Of a DNA stretch of 64,000 bases, positions 49,215-58,066 are shown piece after piece. The translations under genes were made by a program, and so were the position numbers. The stretch's first letter is position 1. Each line of letters begins with the position of its first letter. The DNA is from Halomonas socia. GTDB taxonomy: Bacteria > Pseudomonadota > Gammaproteobacteria > Pseudomonadales > Halomonadaceae. The stretch covers positions 1,116,001-1,180,000 of the forward strand of contig NZ_CP048812.1 in NCBI RefSeq assembly GCF_010977575.1. Reading direction: 5' to 3'. The notes under the pieces were generated by a model. That model saw only the letters and a list, made by a program, of their open reading frames with translations, did no database searches and was not told the DNA's origin.

Positions 49215-50183
49215 ATGCCACTTAATAACGTCAAGAAAGCTGCCCTCATTGGCGCTTTGACAGCAGCAACTTTTGCAACCAGTGCTGCGGCAGAGACCTA
49301 CCCTAGTCAAGATATTCGTTTGATTATCCCTTACGGCGCAGGAGGCCCCACGGATATCATATTCCGTCAAATTGCACGTGAAGCTGAGAAAGAACTAGGG
49401 GTGTCGATTGTTCCAGTAAATATGTCAGGAGCTGGTGCCACGTTGGGGTCTCGGCACGTCATGCAAGCCGAACCTGATGGATACACAATTCTCGGGGGGC
49501 ACGATAATATCGCCCTATCCAAGATAGCGGGTATGGTCGACTACTCGTATGACGCCTTTGACCCTGTCGCACGGCTTACCCAAACATTCAATATGCCAAC
49601 CACTTATCCAGACCACCTCGTCCAGGATGCCAGCGAAATACCTCAGTACATCGCAGATAATCCCGGAGAGGTTCGGTTTAGCATGATACCGACCTCAACC
49701 GACCATTTCTTCTGGATGCAGATGTTTGAGGCCATGGATATCAATATGGATGATGTTCGAATGATTGGCTATGCTGACACGGCAGAACAAATGGCTGCAT
49801 TAATGGCCCAAGAAATCGACTTTACCATTACCAACGCAGCATGTTGCTCTTCATTCTATGAAGATGACACACTGCGTGCACTCGGTGTAGCGCACTCCGA
49901 AAGACTAAATGGCCTAGAAGACATCCCCACGTTCCATGAAATGGGGATTGATATGGAGTCTGCTACTAGCCGAGGCATTTTTTCTCCTAAAGGTACCCCT
50001 CAGGAACATATCGACACCCTCGCTAGTGCTTTCGAAAAGGCGTTGGAGAATGAAGAGCTTCAGCAGCGCTTGATTAATGAACTCGGATCAGTACCGCTTT
50101 TCCTGCAAGGCCAAGAATACCGCGATTTCTTGTCGACAAATGAAGAGGCCCTAATACAAGCAGCAGGCAACATCGAATTTTGA
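49215..50183 (+). CDS. Bug/TctC-family periplasmic solute receptor, orphan
   Basis: 322-aa receptor of the tripartite tricarboxylate transporter class. Signal peptide about 1–26 (cleavage near AAAETYP). YPSQDIRLIIPYGAGGPTDIIFRQIA is the family opening; the GAGGPTD loop binds carboxylates. Later GIFSPKGTPQEHIDTLASAFEKAL is the usual C-terminal region. No TctA or TctB permease gene is nearby. Codon use is visibly AT-richer than that of genes on either side, consistent with recent acquisition together with the ThDP enzyme. Confidence 0.9.
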   Translation: MPLNNVKKAALIGALTAATFATSAAAETYPSQDIRLIIPYGAGGPTDIIFRQIAREAEKELGVSIVPVNMSGAGATLGSRHVMQAEPDGYTILGGHDNIALSKIAGMVDYSYDAFDPVARLTQTFNMPTTYPDHLVQDASEIPQYIADNPGEVRFSMIPTSTDHFFWMQMFEAMDINMDDVRMIGYADTAEQMAALMAQEIDFTITNAACCSSFYEDDTLRALGVAHSERLNGLEDIPTFHEMGIDMESATSRGIFSPKGTPQEHIDTLASAFEKALENEELQQRLINELGSVPLFLQGQEYRDFLSTNEEALIQAAGNIEF

Positions 50184-50198
50184 TTTAAATCTTATACA

Positions 50199-50221
50199 AG
50201 CCGGATGCGCTCCGGCTTTTT
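50199..50221 (+). terminator. Rho-independent terminator after the Bug gene
   Basis: AGCCGGA-TGCGC-TCCGGCT stem-loop running into five T residues, 15 bases after the stop codon. The ThDP enzyme gene starts 35 bases later and would need readthrough or its own promoter. Confidence 0.88.
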
Positions 50222-50255
50222 CCATTAAAAAATATCATTACAATAGGAAGTTCTT

Positions 50256-51896
50256 ATGCAATCATCTGCTGCTGAAATATTAATTCAACAGCTGGCCGCG
50301 TATGGTGTTGATCGTGTTTTCTGTGTCCCTGGCGAAAGCTACCTGACTGCATTGAATGCGATGTACAATCATCAACAAATAGAAGTCATCGCATGCCGCC
50401 ACGAGGGAGGAGCTGGATTCATGGCTCTGGCGGACGCGAAACTCACCAGCCGACCTGGGGTACTTTTCACTAGTCGCGGCCCCGGGGCCATGAACGCGGC
50501 AATTTCCCTTCACGCCGCGCAACAAGATGGCGTCCCGATTCTTGCTTTCATCGGCCATGTCACCAGGAGCGAATTGGGACGGGGAGCCTTCCAGGAAGTC
50601 GATTATGGTATGACCTTCGGTAATATTGCCAAGGAAGTTATTGAGATACACGATGGTTCAAGAATGAACGATCTAATCGCTCAAGCCTGGCAACTTTCGA
50701 TAAGTGGCACCCCTGGCCCGATCGTCATCGTCCTGCCGGAAGATATGCTAGGAGACACTGTTTCCTCTTTTAAGCCCGCGCCCCCACCCAAAGCGGCACA
50801 TTCAGGGCCAGCGACCGCCGACATTGAAGCAGTCGCTAGGCGATTAAGCGAAGCAAAGCGGCCCATACTGATTGCTGGTAGCCAGATAAGTGACGACCAA
50901 GCCAAGGCTGCTCTTCAAAAAGTCTCTGAAAGATGGCAGTTGCCTGTACTCGGTGCATTTAAGCAACAGGAAGTGATGGCCAATGATCATCTACACTGGG
51001 TAGGCCAGGTGGGTTTTGTAATGCCTTCGAGCATGACAGAGGCTCTTAAGCAAGCGGACCTAATCTTGGCAATAGGCACAAGGCTAGGGGATATCACTAC
51101 ACAAGGCTTTACTTTCCCGAATGCCTACGTGCCAAAGCAGGACGTGATTCATGTTTATCCAGATGCTGAAAAGATCGGTAGAAATATCACTCCCTGGCTC
51201 GGTATTGTCGCGGATAGCGGAAGCTTTCTAAGTGAGCTAGCGCATCACCCCGTAGCGAAGGAAGGTTTTTCAAATCAGGAGTGGATCGATACCTTGACCC
51301 AGCGATATCGAGAGCTCACCCATTTTACACCAAGACCGAGTCCGACGGGTGTCGACTTCGGCCGCGTTGTCATTGCCATTAACAGCTATGCCCCGCCTAG
51401 TAGCATATTTTGTCTCGACTCGGGTAATTTTGCTACGTGGGTACATCGATACCTAACCGTTCGTGAGGGTCAACGGTTGATGGGAAGTGCGTCAGGAGCG
51501 ATGGGCAGTGGTGTTCCATTTGCTGTGTCATCAGCTATGCGCCACCCCGAGCGCACGGTCATTGCATTCATGGGTGATGGAGGGGCATTAATGACCGGCA
51601 ATGAAATTGCCACCGCTATGCATTACAACGCCAACGTCAAGATCATAATTGCCGACAACTCGGTATACGGAACAATCAAAGGGTTTCAGCAGAAACTATT
51701 TCCGGGTCGCCCGGTTGCCACCTCATTAACCAACCCCGACTTCGCTGCCTGGGCTGAATCGTTCGGAGTAAAAGGCTACTCGATTTCAGAAGACGCAGAT
51801 GCCGATCACGTCATAGAAGCAGCATTAACTCATGACGGCCCTGTCGTCGTGCATGTCAAACAAAGCGCCGAGCGCCTTAATGCCTTCAGCCCCTAG
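50256..51896 (+). CDS. Thiamine diphosphate-dependent enzyme, acetolactate synthase-like
   Basis: 546-aa enzyme with the three-domain ThDP architecture: Pyr domain (about 1–170) with the catalytic Glu E50 in CRHEGGAGFMA, a central Rossmann-like domain (about 190–320) and the PP domain (about 360–530) with GDGGALMTGNEI and the metal-binding IIADNSVYG. LGRGAFQEVDYGMTFGNIAKEV is typical of the ilvB/gcl/oxalyl-CoA decarboxylase superfamily. A small regulatory subunit is absent. It acts on a 2-oxo acid, perhaps one imported with the help of the Bug receptor, but the reaction cannot be told. AT-rich like its neighbour. Confidence 0.88.
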   Translation: MQSSAAEILIQQLAAYGVDRVFCVPGESYLTALNAMYNHQQIEVIACRHEGGAGFMALADAKLTSRPGVLFTSRGPGAMNAAISLHAAQQDGVPILAFIGHVTRSELGRGAFQEVDYGMTFGNIAKEVIEIHDGSRMNDLIAQAWQLSISGTPGPIVIVLPEDMLGDTVSSFKPAPPPKAAHSGPATADIEAVARRLSEAKRPILIAGSQISDDQAKAALQKVSERWQLPVLGAFKQQEVMANDHLHWVGQVGFVMPSSMTEALKQADLILAIGTRLGDITTQGFTFPNAYVPKQDVIHVYPDAEKIGRNITPWLGIVADSGSFLSELAHHPVAKEGFSNQEWIDTLTQRYRELTHFTPRPSPTGVDFGRVVIAINSYAPPSSIFCLDSGNFATWVHRYLTVREGQRLMGSASGAMGSGVPFAVSSAMRHPERTVIAFMGDGGALMTGNEIATAMHYNANVKIIIADNSVYGTIKGFQQKLFPGRPVATSLTNPDFAAWAESFGVKGYSISEDADADHVIEAALTHDGPVVVHVKQSAERLNAFSP

Positions 51897-51954
51897 TCAC
51901 ACACAGAACCACGCAGCAGCTCTGCGACAGGCCCCTTCTTGGTGAGGAACCCAT

Positions 51955-51983
51955 AAAAAAGGCCTACGGCTGAACCGTAGACC
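51955..51983 (-). terminator. Rho-independent terminator after tRNA-Arg
   Basis: On the minus strand GGTCTACGG-TTCAG-CCGTAGGCC (one G·U pair) is followed by six T residues, 11 bases after the tRNA 3' end. Confidence 0.88.
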
Positions 51984-51993
51984 CTTGGAATAA

Positions 51994-52070
51994 TGGCGCG
52001 CCCAGAAGGATTCGAACCTTCGACCCCTGCCTTCGGAGGGCAGTACTCTATCCAGCTGAGCTATGGGCGC
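51994..52070 (-). tRNA. tRNA-Arg (anticodon CCG)
   Basis: A full cloverleaf of 77 bases including encoded CCA. Acceptor stem GCGCCCA/TGGGCGC, D arm GCTC…GAGT with a G·U pair, anticodon stem CTGCC/GGCAG with loop CTCCGAA (anticodon CCG), and T loop GTTCGAA. Decodes CGG. The AT-rich segment 48430–51900 lies on its 3' side. Confidence 0.96.
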
Positions 52071-52325
52071 GCGGCTGCAGCGGGCTGCAGTGCGTCGAAG
52101 CGGGCACAATGCTAACCGCCTGCCTGGCGAGTGTCCAGCGTCGCCACAGCCGCAGCGCGAGGGCCTTCGCCAAATGGCCTGCAATGGGGCATTTTCCTGG
52201 CAAACCTCTTGCCGGTATACTGTGGCCATTCTTCGTGCCTGGCGCGGCTACTGGGTGGCATGGCGGCGCCTCACACAATAATGCATCGAGCAGTTCTCGA
52301 TACCGGACCGGAAGAGGTGGTGAGA

Positions 52326-53144
52326 GTGAATTCCAGCAAGTTGATCATCGGGTGCCTGACCACCCTGGGCCTGGCCGTGGCGGCCGCCTCCCAAGCACAC
52401 GCCGAGGCCGATCATGATGCCATTGCCGAGCGCCTCCGGCCGGTGGGCCAGGTGTGCCTGCAGGGCCAGGACTGCGGCACCGCTGCAGCCGCGGAAAGCG
52501 GCGACGCTGCCGCGGAGAACGGTAACGGTATCGACGGTGAGGCCATCTACGGTCGTGTTTGCGCCGCCTGCCACGACAGCGGTGCTGCCGGCGCGCCGAT
52601 GATGGACGACGCCGACGCCTGGGCCGATCGCATCGACCAGGGCATCGAGACCCTCTACGACCACGCCATCAACGGCATCGGCGCCATGCCACCCAAGGGC
52701 GGTAATCCCAACCTCTCCGATGAAGAGGTGATGGCGTCTACCAACTACCTGGTCGAATCCGTCTACGACGGCGATCTGCCTGAGATTGGCGGCGATGACG
52801 AGGCCGAAATGGCTGAAGAGGCTAACGGTGATGAGGCAGAGGTCGCCGAAGCCAGCGATGAGGCCGCTGCAGAAGATGAGGCTGCCGCCAGCGATGACGA
52901 CAACGGCCTGGACGGCGAGGCGCTCTACGCCAGCGGCGGCTGTGCGGCCTGCCACGCCAGCGGTGCCGCCGGCGCGCCGATCCTGGGTGAGGACTGGGGC
53001 GATCGTCTCGACCAGGACATGGAGACCCTCTACGACCACGCCATCAACGGCATCGGCGCAATGCCGCCCAAGGGAGGCAACACCAGCCTCTCCGATGAAG
53101 AGGTCGAGGCCATCGTCGACTTCATGGTCGCCGAGTCTGAATAA
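52326..53144 (+). CDS. Diheme cytochrome c (c5-like) with acidic linker
   Basis: 272-aa exported cytochrome. Signal peptide 1–26 (cleavage near AHAEAD). Two tandem class I cytochrome domains, each with a CAACH heme site (first at 79–83) and the Met ligand in IGAMPPKGG. The domains are near-duplicates (ETLYDHAINGIGAMPPKGG occurs in both) joined by about 60 residues rich in Glu, Asp and Ala. The start codon is the GTG at 52326 preceded by AGAGG; the open frame further upstream crosses unrelated sequence. Likely a periplasmic electron carrier to a terminal oxidase. Confidence 0.92.
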   Translation: MNSSKLIIGCLTTLGLAVAAASQAHAEADHDAIAERLRPVGQVCLQGQDCGTAAAAESGDAAAENGNGIDGEAIYGRVCAACHDSGAAGAPMMDDADAWADRIDQGIETLYDHAINGIGAMPPKGGNPNLSDEEVMASTNYLVESVYDGDLPEIGGDDEAEMAEEANGDEAEVAEASDEAAAEDEAAASDDDNGLDGEALYASGGCAACHASGAAGAPILGEDWGDRLDQDMETLYDHAINGIGAMPPKGGNTSLSDEEVEAIVDFMVAESE

Positions 53145-53175
53145 ATGACCTGAGCAGTTGACGGTCATTGCTTGG

Positions 53176-53197
53176 AAGGGCGCCATTCGGCGCCTTT
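53176..53197 (+). terminator. Terminator hairpin after the cytochrome c gene
   Basis: GGCGCC-ATTC-GGCGCC core flanked by AA/TT pairs and ending in TTT, 32 bases after the stop. Confidence 0.65.
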
Positions 53198-53234
53198 CCT
53201 GCGTCTGGGCGGTTCCTGCTGGCGGGTAAAGGCC

Positions 53235-55298
53235 CTAGTTGAGTAGCGAGCGGATACCTGCCAGCGCATCCTTGCCGCGGGCCTGCTTTTTCTCCGGGTC
53301 TTCCTTGTCGGCGCGGCCTTCCCAGGCCAGGTCCGCCTCGGGCAGTTCGTCGAGGAAACGGCTTTGGGTGCAGTCCATCAGCTCGCCGTAGCTCTTGCGC
53401 TGGCGGGCCAGGGTCAGCGTCAGGGTGCGCCGCGCGCGGGTGATGCCAACGTAGGCCAGGCGGCGCTCCTCCTCCACCGTGCCCGCCTCGATGGCGTTGC
53501 GGTGCGGCAGCAGCTCCTCCTCCCAGCCCATCAGGTAGACGTGGGGAAACTCGAGGCCCTTGGAAGCGTGCATGGTCAGCAGCTGGACGCGGTCGGAGTC
53601 GTCCTCCTCGGCCTGCTGCTCGAGGATGTCGCGCAGCACCAGCCGCGAGATGGCGGCCTCCACGCTGTCGGTTTCGGTGTCTTCGCTGGCGATGCTCTCG
53701 TCCCCCGTCTCGTCCGGCGCACTCTGCATCGACTTCTCGAGCTGATCGATCAGGATCCACACGTTGGCCATGCGCCGCTCGGCGATGGTCGGCGCGCTGG
53801 CGTTCTGATAGAGCCACGCCTCGTAGTCCATCTCGCGCAGCATGTCGCGGATGGCGTGGACCGCATCGCCGCCGTCCATGCGCCGCCGCACGCCGTCGAT
53901 GAAGTGGGTGAAGCGACCCAGGCGCTCCACGGCGCGGGTTGGCAATAGCTGCTCGAGCCCCAGCTCGTGGCAGGCGGCGAACAGCGAGCTGCCGCGCTCG
54001 GTGGCATAGTTGGCGAGCTTCTCCAGGGTGCCGGGGCCGATCTCGCGACGCGGCACGTTGACGATGCGCAGGAAGGCGTTGTCGTCGGCGGGATTGATCA
54101 GCAGCCGCAGGTAGGCCATGGCGTCCTTGATCTCGTTGCGCGAGAAGAACGAGGTGCCGCCGGAAAGCTTGTAGGGTATCTGGTAGTGCTGCAGCTTGAG
54201 CTCCAGCAGGCGGGCCTGGAAGTTGCCGCGGTAGAGCACCGCGAAGTCGCGCCACTCGGCACGCTCCTTGATGCGCCGGGTGAGGATCTCGCTGGCCACC
54301 CGCTCGGCCTCGGCCTCTTCGTGGCGATTGACCACCACGCGGATTGCCTCGCCATCGCCCATATCCGACCACAGGGTCTTGTCGTAGACGTGGGGGTTGT
54401 TGGCGATCAGGGTGTTGGCGGCGCGCAGGATGGTGCCGGTGGAGCGGTAGTTCTGCTCCAGCTTGATCACCTTGAGGCGCGGAAAGTCCTCGCCCAGGGT
54501 CACCAGGTTTTCGGGCCGCGCGCCGCGCCAGGCATAGATCGACTGATCATCGTCGCCGACCACGGTAAAGGTCTTGCGCTCTGCCATCAGCAGCTTGACC
54601 AGCAGGTACTGCGAGACGTTGGTGTCCTGGTACTCGTCAACCAGCATGTAGTGGATCTTGCGCCGCCAGCGCGCCAGCGCCTCGGGGTCGCGCTGCAACA
54701 GCACCACCGGCAGCAGGATCAGGTCGTCGAAGTCCACGGCGTTGTAGGCCTTGAGGTGGCGGCCGTAGGCTTCATAGACCCGCGCCGCGAAGTGCTGGTC
54801 GTCGTCCACGGCGTGGGACAACGCCTCGCCGGGCAGTATCAGATCGTTCTTCCACTGCGAGATCTGCCCCTGAACGGCGTTGATCTGCTCGGCGTCGACC
54901 TGGGCGTCCTTGTTCATCAGGTCGCGCAGCAGCGCCTTGGCGTCTTCGGGGTCGAACAGCGAGAAGCCCGGCTTGTAACCCAGCGCCTTGAGCTCGCCGC
55001 GGATGATGTTGAGGCCCAGGGTGTGGAAGGTCGAGACAGTCAGGCCGTGGCCCTCCTTGCCCTTGAGCATCTGCCCCACGCGCTCCTTCATCTCGCGGGC
55101 GGCCTTGTTGGTAAAGGTCACAGCGGCGATGCGCCGGGCGCTCATGCCACACTCCTGCACCAGGTAGGCGATCTTGGTGGTGATCACGCTGGTCTTGCCC
55201 GAGCCGGCGCCGGCCAGCACCAGGCAGGGCCCGTCGATGTAGCGCACGGCGTCCTGCTGGCGAGGATTGAGCTTGGCCAGGCGCTGCTGGATCGACAT
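53235..55298 (-). CDS. rep: ATP-dependent DNA helicase Rep
   Basis: 687-aa superfamily 1A 3'–5' helicase. Motif I AGAGSGKT (29–36), Ia VTFTNKAAREM, motif II VDEYQDTN near 220, motif III GDDDQSIYAWRGA, motif IV KLEQNYRS, motif V TMHASKGLEF and motif VI RLAYVGITRAR. Length fits Rep (E. coli Rep is 673 aa) better than UvrD (720 aa), and the C-terminus lacks the longer UvrD tail. It helps replication forks pass bound proteins. Transcribed after trmL with a 3-base gap. Confidence 0.93.
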   Translation of the reverse strand: MSIQQRLAKLNPRQQDAVRYIDGPCLVLAGAGSGKTSVITTKIAYLVQECGMSARRIAAVTFTNKAAREMKERVGQMLKGKEGHGLTVSTFHTLGLNIIRGELKALGYKPGFSLFDPEDAKALLRDLMNKDAQVDAEQINAVQGQISQWKNDLILPGEALSHAVDDDQHFAARVYEAYGRHLKAYNAVDFDDLILLPVVLLQRDPEALARWRRKIHYMLVDEYQDTNVSQYLLVKLLMAERKTFTVVGDDDQSIYAWRGARPENLVTLGEDFPRLKVIKLEQNYRSTGTILRAANTLIANNPHVYDKTLWSDMGDGEAIRVVVNRHEEAEAERVASEILTRRIKERAEWRDFAVLYRGNFQARLLELKLQHYQIPYKLSGGTSFFSRNEIKDAMAYLRLLINPADDNAFLRIVNVPRREIGPGTLEKLANYATERGSSLFAACHELGLEQLLPTRAVERLGRFTHFIDGVRRRMDGGDAVHAIRDMLREMDYEAWLYQNASAPTIAERRMANVWILIDQLEKSMQSAPDETGDESIASEDTETDSVEAAISRLVLRDILEQQAEEDDSDRVQLLTMHASKGLEFPHVYLMGWEEELLPHRNAIEAGTVEEERRLAYVGITRARRTLTLTLARQRKSYGELMDCTQSRFLDELPEADLAWEGRADKEDPEKKQARGKDALAGIRSLLN

Positions 55299-55301
55299 CG
55301 C

Positions 55302-55781
55302 TTACTCCTTGGTGGGCTCACTGGCATCGGCGAACCCCAGCTGCCGCCAGGCCTCGTAGACGATGATGGCGCAGGCGTTGGAGAGGTTCAGGCTGCGGCT
55401 ATCGGCTAGCATGGGAATGCGCAGGCGCTGCTCGGCGGGCAGGGCATCGAGCAGCGCCTGGGGCAGGCCGCGGGTCTCGGGGCCGAACCCCAGCGCATCG
55501 CCGTGGCGATAGCTCGGCTCATGGTAGCCGCTGCGGCCGCGGGTCGATACGGCGAAGAGACGCTCGGGAGCCACCGCGTCGAGAAAGGCCGGCCAGTTGC
55601 GGTGCACACGGACGGCCGCCCACTCGTGGTAGTCGAGCCCGGCACGCCGCAGGCGCTTGTCGTCGAGCACGAAGCCCAGCGGCTCGATGAGATGCAGCCG
55701 GAAACCGGTATTGGCGCACAGCCGGATCAGGTTGCCGGTATTGGGCGGTATCTCGGGTTGGTACAGCACCACGTCGAGCAT
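55302..55781 (-). CDS. trmL: tRNA (cytidine(34)-2'-O)-methyltransferase
   Basis: 159-aa SPOUT-fold enzyme that methylates the wobble ribose of leucine tRNAs using S-adenosylmethionine. [29 protein letters not shown] is the family opening, and the C-terminal knot reads [14 protein letters not shown] … [30 protein letters not shown]. Size matches TrmL (E. coli 157 aa). Upstream of rep on the same strand. Confidence 0.95.
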   Translation of the reverse strand: MLDVVLYQPEIPPNTGNLIRLCANTGFRLHLIEPLGFVLDDKRLRRAGLDYHEWAAVRVHRNWPAFLDAVAPERLFAVSTRGRSGYHEPSYRHGDALGFGPETRGLPQALLDALPAEQRLRIPMLADSRSLNLSNACAIIVYEAWRQLGFADASEPTKE

Positions 55782-55810
55782 GCACTATCCGCGTGTCGGG
55801 CCCCAACGCA

Positions 55811-55845
55811 CTCGGGCCCGGCTCGGCAAGGCCGAGGGGCCCGAG
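55811..55845. terminator. Nested hairpin between the YfaZ-like gene and trmL
   Basis: CTCGGGCCC pairs with GGGCCCGAG (55811–55819 with 55837–55845), with an inner CTCGGC/GCCGAG stem. No T-tract on either strand; placed 20 bases after the YfaZ-like stop. Confidence 0.55.
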
Positions 55846-55865
55846 AAAGCGCCGCGGGCGGTGGA

Positions 55866-56423
55866 TCAGAAGGTCAGCCGCACCCCGGCATGGGCGCCAC
55901 TGTCCAGCGTCTGGTTGCCCGGCGAGGTGTCGAAGTCGGCGCGCAGGCGGCGATAGCCGACATAGCCGTCGACGTTGCGGGTAAAGGCATAGCGCGCTCG
56001 CACGCCGACTTCGAGGCTGTCGTCGAGGTCGCTGGTGGTCACCACGCTGGGCGTGTAGAACGCATAGCCACCCAGCGACACCGCCGGTGCCTGGGGCAGA
56101 TAGGCATAGCCGTAGCCGCCCAGGCCGAGCCCGCCGCCGTTACCATAGTCGGTGTCATACTGGCTCCAGCGCGCGCCGATGCCGATGTCCAGGTCGCTGT
56201 TGCGATCCACGCCGAGCAGCTGGATATGCCCCTGGGTGGCATCGTCGCGGTAGTCGCTGTGCAGGATGCCGCCACCCAGGGCGATGCCCGGCGCGATTTC
56301 GCCGGCGGCGTCGAACTGCACGGCGTCGCCGCTCAGGTTGAGGTCGAGGCTGCTGGCCGCAGAGGCGGCGCTGGCAGCCAGCAGCAGCGTGCTGCCGGCC
56401 AGGACGAGGAAGGTACGTTGCAT
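55866..56423 (-). CDS. YfaZ-like outer-membrane beta-barrel protein
   Basis: 185-aa exported protein. Signal peptide 1–22 (cleavage near ASAASSLDL). The mature part alternates amphipathic strands (GIALGGGILHSDYR, LDIGIGARWSQYD, GVRARYAFTRNVDGYVGYRRL) and ends in Phe (GVRLTF), as outer-membrane barrels do for BAM recognition. It resembles the YfaZ family. Function in the family is not established. Confidence 0.8.
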   Translation of the reverse strand: MQRTFLVLAGSTLLLAASAASAASSLDLNLSGDAVQFDAAGEIAPGIALGGGILHSDYRDDATQGHIQLLGVDRNSDLDIGIGARWSQYDTDYGNGGGLGLGGYGYAYLPQAPAVSLGGYAFYTPSVVTTSDLDDSLEVGVRARYAFTRNVDGYVGYRRLRADFDTSPGNQTLDSGAHAGVRLTF

Positions 56424-56463
56424 GGCATGTCTCTCACGTACAGGGCTGATGGAAAAACGCGAG

Positions 56464-57117
56464 TCAATGACCCACGCCGTAGCGGGCGCGATAGGCGCGA
56501 ATCGCCTCGGCGTGAGGCCGCATCGACTCGCCGGCGTGCTGCTCGAGGTACTCGAGCACCATATCCAGGGTGACGATACTGATCACCGGCATGGCGTAGT
56601 GCTGCTCGACTTCCTGGATGGCACTCAGCTCGCCAGCACCGCGCTCCTGGCGGTCGAGAGCGATCACCACTCCCGCCGCCTCGGCGCCGGCAGCATCAAT
56701 CAGCGCCATCACTTCGCGAATCGCAGTGCCGGCGGTGATCACGTCGTCGATGATCAGGATACGCCCGGCAAGCGGGGCGCCGACGATATTGCCGCCCTCG
56801 CCGTGGTCCTTGGCTTCCTTGCGGTTGAAGGCGAACGGCAGGTCGCGAGCGTGATGCTCGGCCAGCGCCACGGCGGTGGTCGCGGCCAGCGGAATGCCCT
56901 TGTAGGCGGGCCCGAACAACACGTCGGCGTCGATGCCACTGGCCTCGATGGCCTGGGCGTAGCAGCGGCCCAGCCGCGCCAGGGCGGCGCCGCTCTTGAA
57001 CAGCCCGGCATTGAAGAAGTAGGGACTGACGCGACCCGACTTGAGGGTGAACTCACCGAAGCGCAGCACGCCCTGATCGATGGCGAATTCGATGAATTCG
57101 CGCTGGTACGGCTGCAT
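56464..57117 (-). CDS. pyrE: Orotate phosphoribosyltransferase
   Basis: 217-aa enzyme of pyrimidine synthesis, joining orotate and PRPP to form [48 protein letters not shown] (catalytic loop) and the PRPP motif [13 protein letters not shown] are intact. The start at 57117 gives the standard length; an upstream Met at 57168 or 57159 would add about 14–17 residues. Divergent from crc with a 119-base gap, as in pseudomonads. Confidence 0.96.
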   Translation of the reverse strand: MQPYQREFIEFAIDQGVLRFGEFTLKSGRVSPYFFNAGLFKSGAALARLGRCYAQAIEASGIDADVLFGPAYKGIPLAATTAVALAEHHARDLPFAFNRKEAKDHGEGGNIVGAPLAGRILIIDDVITAGTAIREVMALIDAAGAEAAGVVIALDRQERGAGELSAIQEVEQHYAMPVISIVTLDMVLEYLEQHAGESMRPHAEAIRAYRARYGVGH

Positions 57118-57236
57118 TTCGCCAGCATTGCGTTGCTGCGCCACAGGACCCCCTATCATGTTTATCAACTAAGGCCATTTACCTAAACGTCGAAACGTCG
57201 GGTATCATACACGCGCGACGGAAAAGGGACCACGTA

Positions 57237-58004
57237 ATGAAAATCGCCAGCATCAATGTCAATGGCATCCGCGAAGCGGTCGGTCGAGGCTTTCTCGACT
57301 GGCTGGCCAACCAGGATGCCGATGTCGTCTGCGTACAGAACCTCAAGGCCAAGAGCTTTGAGCTGGACGACAGTATTCTCTACCCCGAAGGCTACGAGGG
57401 CTACTTCCTCGACGCCGAACAGGACGGCTTCTCCGGGGTCGGCCTCTACTGCCGCAAGATCCCCAAGGCCATCATGTACGGCCTGGGCTTCGAGCAGTGC
57501 GACCACGAAGGGCGCTTCCTGCAGGCCGACTACGATCGCTTCAGCATCGCCACCTTCTTGATGCCCGACGGCAGCGACCCGCAGGCCAAGGAAGCCTTCA
57601 TGGCGCAGTACCAGGAGTACCTGGGCAAGATGGCGCGCAAGCGTCGCGAGTACATCATCTGCGGCACCTGGCACATCGCCCACAAGACCATCGATCTGGA
57701 GAACTGGGCCGATAACCAGACCACGCCGGGCTTCAAGCCCGAAGAGCGTGCCTGGATGGACCAGGTGCTCGGCCCGACCGGCTTCATCGATACCTTTCGC
57801 GAGATCAACCGCGATGCCGGCGAGTACACCTGGTGGCCGGCGCTGGATCAGGATCAGCCGCGCTCGCGGCAGGAAGGCTGGCGCCTCGACTACCAGATGG
57901 TCGGGCCCAACTTCCGCCGCCATGTGGTGGACGCCTGGATCGACTACGACGCGACCTTCTCGGAGTTCGCACCGCTGATCGTCGAGTACGATCTCAGCCT
58001 GTAA
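57237..58004 (+). CDS. crc: Catabolite repression control protein Crc (inactive ExoIII-like fold)
   Basis: 255-aa protein of the exonuclease III/EEP superfamily that automatic annotation would call exodeoxyribonuclease III. The nuclease residues are replaced: the metal-binding Glu of LQETK is N35 (VQNLKA), GDxN is GTWH (T144, H146), and the final SDH is SEF (E243, F244). Pseudomonas Crc shows the same kinds of losses, and its gene also lies beside pyrE and rph. Crc joins Hfq on A-rich CA motifs near ribosome sites to repress use of secondary carbon sources. Several such motifs occur in this window. RNA-binding partner and regulon here are inferred. Confidence 0.88.
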   Translation: MKIASINVNGIREAVGRGFLDWLANQDADVVCVQNLKAKSFELDDSILYPEGYEGYFLDAEQDGFSGVGLYCRKIPKAIMYGLGFEQCDHEGRFLQADYDRFSIATFLMPDGSDPQAKEAFMAQYQEYLGKMARKRREYIICGTWHIAHKTIDLENWADNQTTPGFKPEERAWMDQVLGPTGFIDTFREINRDAGEYTWWPALDQDQPRSRQEGWRLDYQMVGPNFRRHVVDAWIDYDATFSEFAPLIVEYDLSL

Positions 58005-58023
58005 CCCCCAGCCCTCCCGTCCC

Positions 58024-58053
58024 CATGACGCCGGCCCAGAGGCCGGCGTCATG
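58024..58053. terminator. Bidirectional terminator between crc and rph
   Basis: A 13-bp perfect stem (58024–58036 with 58041–58053) around a CAGA loop, between the convergent crc and rph genes. No long T-tract, but position and stability support termination. Confidence 0.75.
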
Positions 58054-58066
58054 CGCTGGGGTCAGA

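Noticed and set aside
57237-58004. Annotation as exodeoxyribonuclease III
   Set aside because: Catalytic and metal-binding residues are replaced at three motifs, and the gene neighbourhood fits Crc.
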